NCBI GenBank assembly: GCA_003242315.1
Contig: QGUY01000169.1
Coordinates: forward strand, 1-8,707
Reading direction: 5' to 3'
Length of the DNA stretch: 8,707 nt
Source of the DNA: Bacteroidota bacterium
GTDB lineage: Bacteria > Bacteroidota > Bacteroidia > Cytophagales > Cyclobacteriaceae
Shown: positions 7,550 to 8,707 of the stretch, one piece after another
Numbering within the stretch: position 1 is the stretch's first letter
How the letters are laid out: each line of letters opens with the position of its first letter
The notes under the pieces: model-generated
Seen by the model: the letters and a program-made list of their open reading frames with translations, nothing else
Told to the model about the DNA's origin: nothing
Databases searched by the model: none
Translations under genes and position numbers: made by a program

Positions 7550-8026
7550 TTAGGACTGCTCCTTGACGAGGTTGAGGTTCCGGTCGAGGCTTTCTTCCAG
7601 GGAAATCATGGTTTCGGTGCGTTCTATGCCCTCAACCTGCTGGATTTTGTCGTGAAGGACTTCCTTAAGGTGATTGGTATCCCGGCAGTGGATTTTGACG
7701 AACATGCTGTAGTTGCCCGTGGTATAGTGGATGTTGGTCACCTCTGGGATGCTTTTCAGGGCTGCCAGGACGCTGTCATACAGGGCGCTTTTCTGAAGGA
7801 AAATTCCGATGAATGCGGTGATGTCGTAGCCCAGCTTGGAATAATTGACCTTTAGTGTTGTCTTTTCTACGATGCCCGCGGCTTCCATCTTGTTCATGCG
7901 CACGTGCACGGTGCCGCCCGAAACAAAAACCTTCTTCGCCACTTCCGTATAGGGTTTTTTGGCATCCTGCATGAGGATCTCCAATATCCTGAGATCCGTA
8001 TTGTCAACTTTGTAATTTTCAGCCAT
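7550..8026 (-). CDS. Lrp/AsnC-family transcriptional regulator
   Basis: This 158-residue protein has the standard Lrp/AsnC plan. A DNA-binding winged helix-turn-helix occupies about residues 8-55 (VDNTDLRILEILMQDA, then a VSGGTVHVRMNKMEAAG recognition region). It is followed by a RAM ligand-binding domain at about 66-145 (ITAFIGIFL strand, VTNIHYTTGNYSMFVKIHC core, ERTETMISLE final strand). Such proteins form dimers to octamers, wrap DNA and often sense amino acids. Its stop lies 83 bases before the sufB start in the same direction, with no convincing terminator between. It may therefore be co-transcribed with suf or may control it from the gap; both are inference. The ligand cannot be read from the sequence. 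The motif that is often G-x-Y-D in relatives is TGNYSM here, with Ser in place of Asp. Confidence 0.93.
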   Translation of the reverse strand: MAENYKVDNTDLRILEILMQDAKKPYTEVAKKVFVSGGTVHVRMNKMEAAGIVEKTTLKVNYSKLGYDITAFIGIFLQKSALYDSVLAALKSIPEVTNIHYTTGNYSMFVKIHCRDTNHLKEVLHDKIQQVEGIERTETMISLEESLDRNLNLVKEQS

Positions 8027-8043
8027 GACGATTTACGTGATTA

Positions 8044-8051
8044 CAAAAATA
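8044..8051 (-). promoter_or_regulatory. Likely -7 box of the Lrp-type regulator gene
   Basis: On the minus strand the site reads TATTTTTG, an exact match to the Bacteroidota TAnnTTTG box, 17 bases upstream of the regulator's ATG. The predicted leader is therefore very short, roughly 10 nt. A TTTTTAA stretch lies about 20 bases upstream in place of a clean -33 TTTG. The region is strongly AT-rich, as expected for a promoter. Lrp-type genes are often autoregulated, but I see no clear palindromic operator here. Confidence 0.45.
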
Positions 8052-8101
8052 TCAAATTGGGGCTATTCTTTTAAAAAGTGTATAAAATTTAACAGGATTT
8101 G

Positions 8102-8132
8102 TTGCTCCTGAGGCGCGTCAGCCGTTGTTTTG
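8102..8132 (+). promoter_or_regulatory. Possible promoter of the tRNA-like RNA
   Basis: TTG at 8102-8104 (with TTTG just before, at 8098-8101) is followed after 20 bases by TTGTTTTG at 8125-8132, which matches the Bacteroidota -7 box TAnnTTTG at all but the second base. Transcription from here would start near 8138, about 30 bases before the first paired base of the RNA at 8171, which fits a precursor trimmed by RNase P. The match is imperfect, so this is a weak call. Confidence 0.3.
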
Positions 8133-8170
8133 TTAAGAAATTTCAATCACACAGCACACAAATTACATAC

Positions 8171-8287
8171 TGTAGGGTGTTGGAATTGGCAGACAAGCCC
8201 TCCGGTCTCGAGGGTGGAGAGCACGGGATAAAGTCCAGCCATTGGCGACCTAACCGCTCCGTGGAGGTTCGAGCCCTCCCTCTACAG
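8171..8287 (+). ncRNA. tRNA-like RNA, class II form with very long variable region; possible non-decoding or pseudo-tRNA
   Basis: The 117-nt segment folds as a cloverleaf. The acceptor stem is TGTAGGG (8171-8177) with CTCTACA (8280-8286), seven pairs with one G-U. T8178 fills the invariant position 8. The D arm is TTG/CAA (8180-8182, 8194-8196) around a loop GAATTGGCAGA typical of leucine tRNAs. The anticodon stem is CCCTC/GAGGG (8198-8202, 8210-8214). The T arm is GGAGG/CCTCC (8263-8267, 8275-8279) around TTCGAGC. G8287 would be the discriminator, and no CCA is encoded. Two features are abnormal: the seven-base anticodon loop CGGTCTC has G where U33 is invariant, and the variable region spans 48 nt (8215-8262), closed by GGAG/CTCC (8216-8219, 8257-8260), against about 13-20 nt in normal Leu or Ser tRNAs. 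C8170:G8287 could add an eighth acceptor pair. By position the triplet would be GTC, but the body is not that of an Asp tRNA. It could be a tRNA-derived regulatory RNA, a degenerating tRNA-Leu or an unusual tRNA. The intact stems argue against simple decay. Confidence 0.7.
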
Positions 8288-8321
8288 CGCTCACGTTTAG
8301 GTTAATAATGTTTAATTGAGC

Positions 8322-8352
8322 AGAACCTACCCACGGGTAGGTTCTTTTTTTT
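8322..8352 (+). terminator. Intrinsic terminator after the tRNA-like RNA
   Basis: AGAACCTACC (8322-8331) pairs perfectly with GGTAGGTTCT (8336-8345) around a CACG loop; the central C and G could add an eleventh pair. A run of eight T (8345-8352) follows at once. This is a textbook Rho-independent terminator for plus-strand transcription, 35 bases after the tRNA-like RNA. It acts in one direction only, as no T-run follows the hairpin on the minus strand. It would define a short, discrete RNA transcript and insulate the downstream ligase gene. Confidence 0.9.
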
Positions 8353-8395
8353 CGTTACCTTTTGTAGTCGAAGAGCGTTTCGGCCACTTTTTCTG

Positions 8396-8426
8396 TTGAT
8401 TTGATGCCGCACAATCGTTTGCTTTG
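8396..8426 (+). promoter_or_regulatory. Possible promoter of the acyl-CoA ligase gene
   Basis: TTG at 8396-8398 is followed after 20 bases by TTGCTTTG at 8419-8426, which differs from the Bacteroidota TAnnTTTG box only at the second base. The start would be near 8432, giving a leader of about 33 nt. Because a strong terminator lies just upstream, the ligase gene needs its own promoter in the 112-base stretch 8353-8464, which supports a site here. The exact element is uncertain. Confidence 0.3.
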
Positions 8427-8464
8427 GGTAGGCATCTAAACCTAAATCGTACAAACAGGCTGTA

Positions 8465-8707
8465 ATGGAAGCTTTTCCCTGGATCAGGAATTATCCTTCC
8501 GGCATTCCCCCGGAAATAAAACTCTACGAATACGATTCACTCGTCGCTCTTTTCGAGGACTCCTTCGTTCGCTTTCGCGACCGCGTCGCCTTCGAGAACA
8601 TGGGCGCAACCATGACCTACGGCGAACTGGACGAGCTCTCCAAACATTTCGCCGCTTTCCTCCAGAACCTGGGCATGAAAAAAGGTGAGCGGATCGCGAT
8701 TCAGATG
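8465..8707 (+). CDS. Long-chain fatty acyl-CoA ligase, FadD-like (3' end missing)
   Basis: The window holds the first 81 codons of an AMP-forming acyl-CoA ligase, which activates free fatty acids to acyl-CoA for beta-oxidation or lipid synthesis. The N terminus matches the long-chain FadD pattern: PWIRNYPSGIPPEI (about 5-18), then YDSLVALFEDSF (about 23-34), FENMGATMTYGELDELS (about 44-60) and LGMKKGERIAIQM at the edge. Catalytic motifs such as the P-loop YTSGTTG lie beyond the window and cannot be checked. ATG at 8465 is chosen because it begins this conserved block and has a weak AGG five bases upstream (8457-8459). It is insulated from the tRNA-like RNA by the terminator at 8322-8352. Confidence 0.88.
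   Translation, partial: MEAFPWIRNYPSGIPPEIKLYEYDSLVALFEDSFVRFRDRVAFENMGATMTYGELDELSKHFAAFLQNLGMKKGERIAIQM

Noticed and set aside
8171..8287. tRNA-Sec, allo-tRNA or tmRNA domain
   Set aside because: The D stem has only three pairs with a Leu-type loop, unlike the six-pair D stem of tRNA-Sec. The acceptor and T arms are the normal 7 plus 5. There is no tmRNA-like tag frame or pseudoknot region.
8099..8305. Open frame of 68 codons on the plus strand across the intergenic region
   Set aside because: It runs through the tRNA-like RNA, starts from a non-ATG codon and has no family resemblance; the RNA fold explains the sequence better.

Overview
The window looks like chromosomal DNA from a Bacteroidota bacterium, most likely the order Cytophagales. 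The evidence is the set of protein types (a Met-type CapD/WbpM dehydratase, a compact sufBCDSE-sufT cluster, a FadD-like ligase), the weak or absent Shine-Dalgarno sequences, and two exact matches to the Bacteroidota -7 promoter box TAnnTTTG. Base composition is near 50% GC. The lineage is inferred, not proven. I see no insertion sequence, prophage, CRISPR array or other mobile DNA.

Layout. (1) 2-1399, plus strand: the 3' part of a membrane-anchored nucleotide-sugar 4,6-dehydratase (CapD/WbpM/PglF type) for surface polysaccharide; the gene starts left of the window. (2) 7466 down to 1410, minus strand: seven closely packed genes, sufB-sufC-sufD-sufS-sufE-sufT-bacilliredoxin, with gaps of 62, 14, 2, 18, -4 and 43 bases. 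This operon ends tail to tail with the dehydratase gene, with only 10 bases between the two stop codons. (3) 8026-7550, minus strand: an Lrp/AsnC-family regulator directly upstream of sufB in the same direction. (4) 8027-8464, about 440 bases without a protein gene: the regulator's promoter, a tRNA-shaped RNA gene (8171-8287), a strong intrinsic terminator (8322-8352) and a probable promoter for the next gene. (5) 8465 to the right edge, plus strand: the first 81 codons of a long-chain fatty acyl-CoA ligase.

How the genes work together. SufS takes sulfur from cysteine, SufE carries it, and the SufB-SufC-SufD complex builds the Fe-S cluster using SufC's ATPase. SufT (MIP18/DUF59) probably helps deliver or mature clusters; no SufA-type carrier is encoded here. 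The last gene is a CGC-motif bacilliredoxin, which suggests that low-molecular-weight thiol chemistry is tied to Fe-S assembly in this organism. The Lrp-type protein may control the operon, itself, or both.

The most unusual object is the RNA gene at 8171-8287. It has a perfect tRNA acceptor stem, a leucine-tRNA-like D arm, a perfect T arm with TTCGA, and a five-pair anticodon stem. However, it has G instead of the invariant U33 and a variable region of 48 nt. It looks like a tRNA-derived RNA that may not act in decoding.
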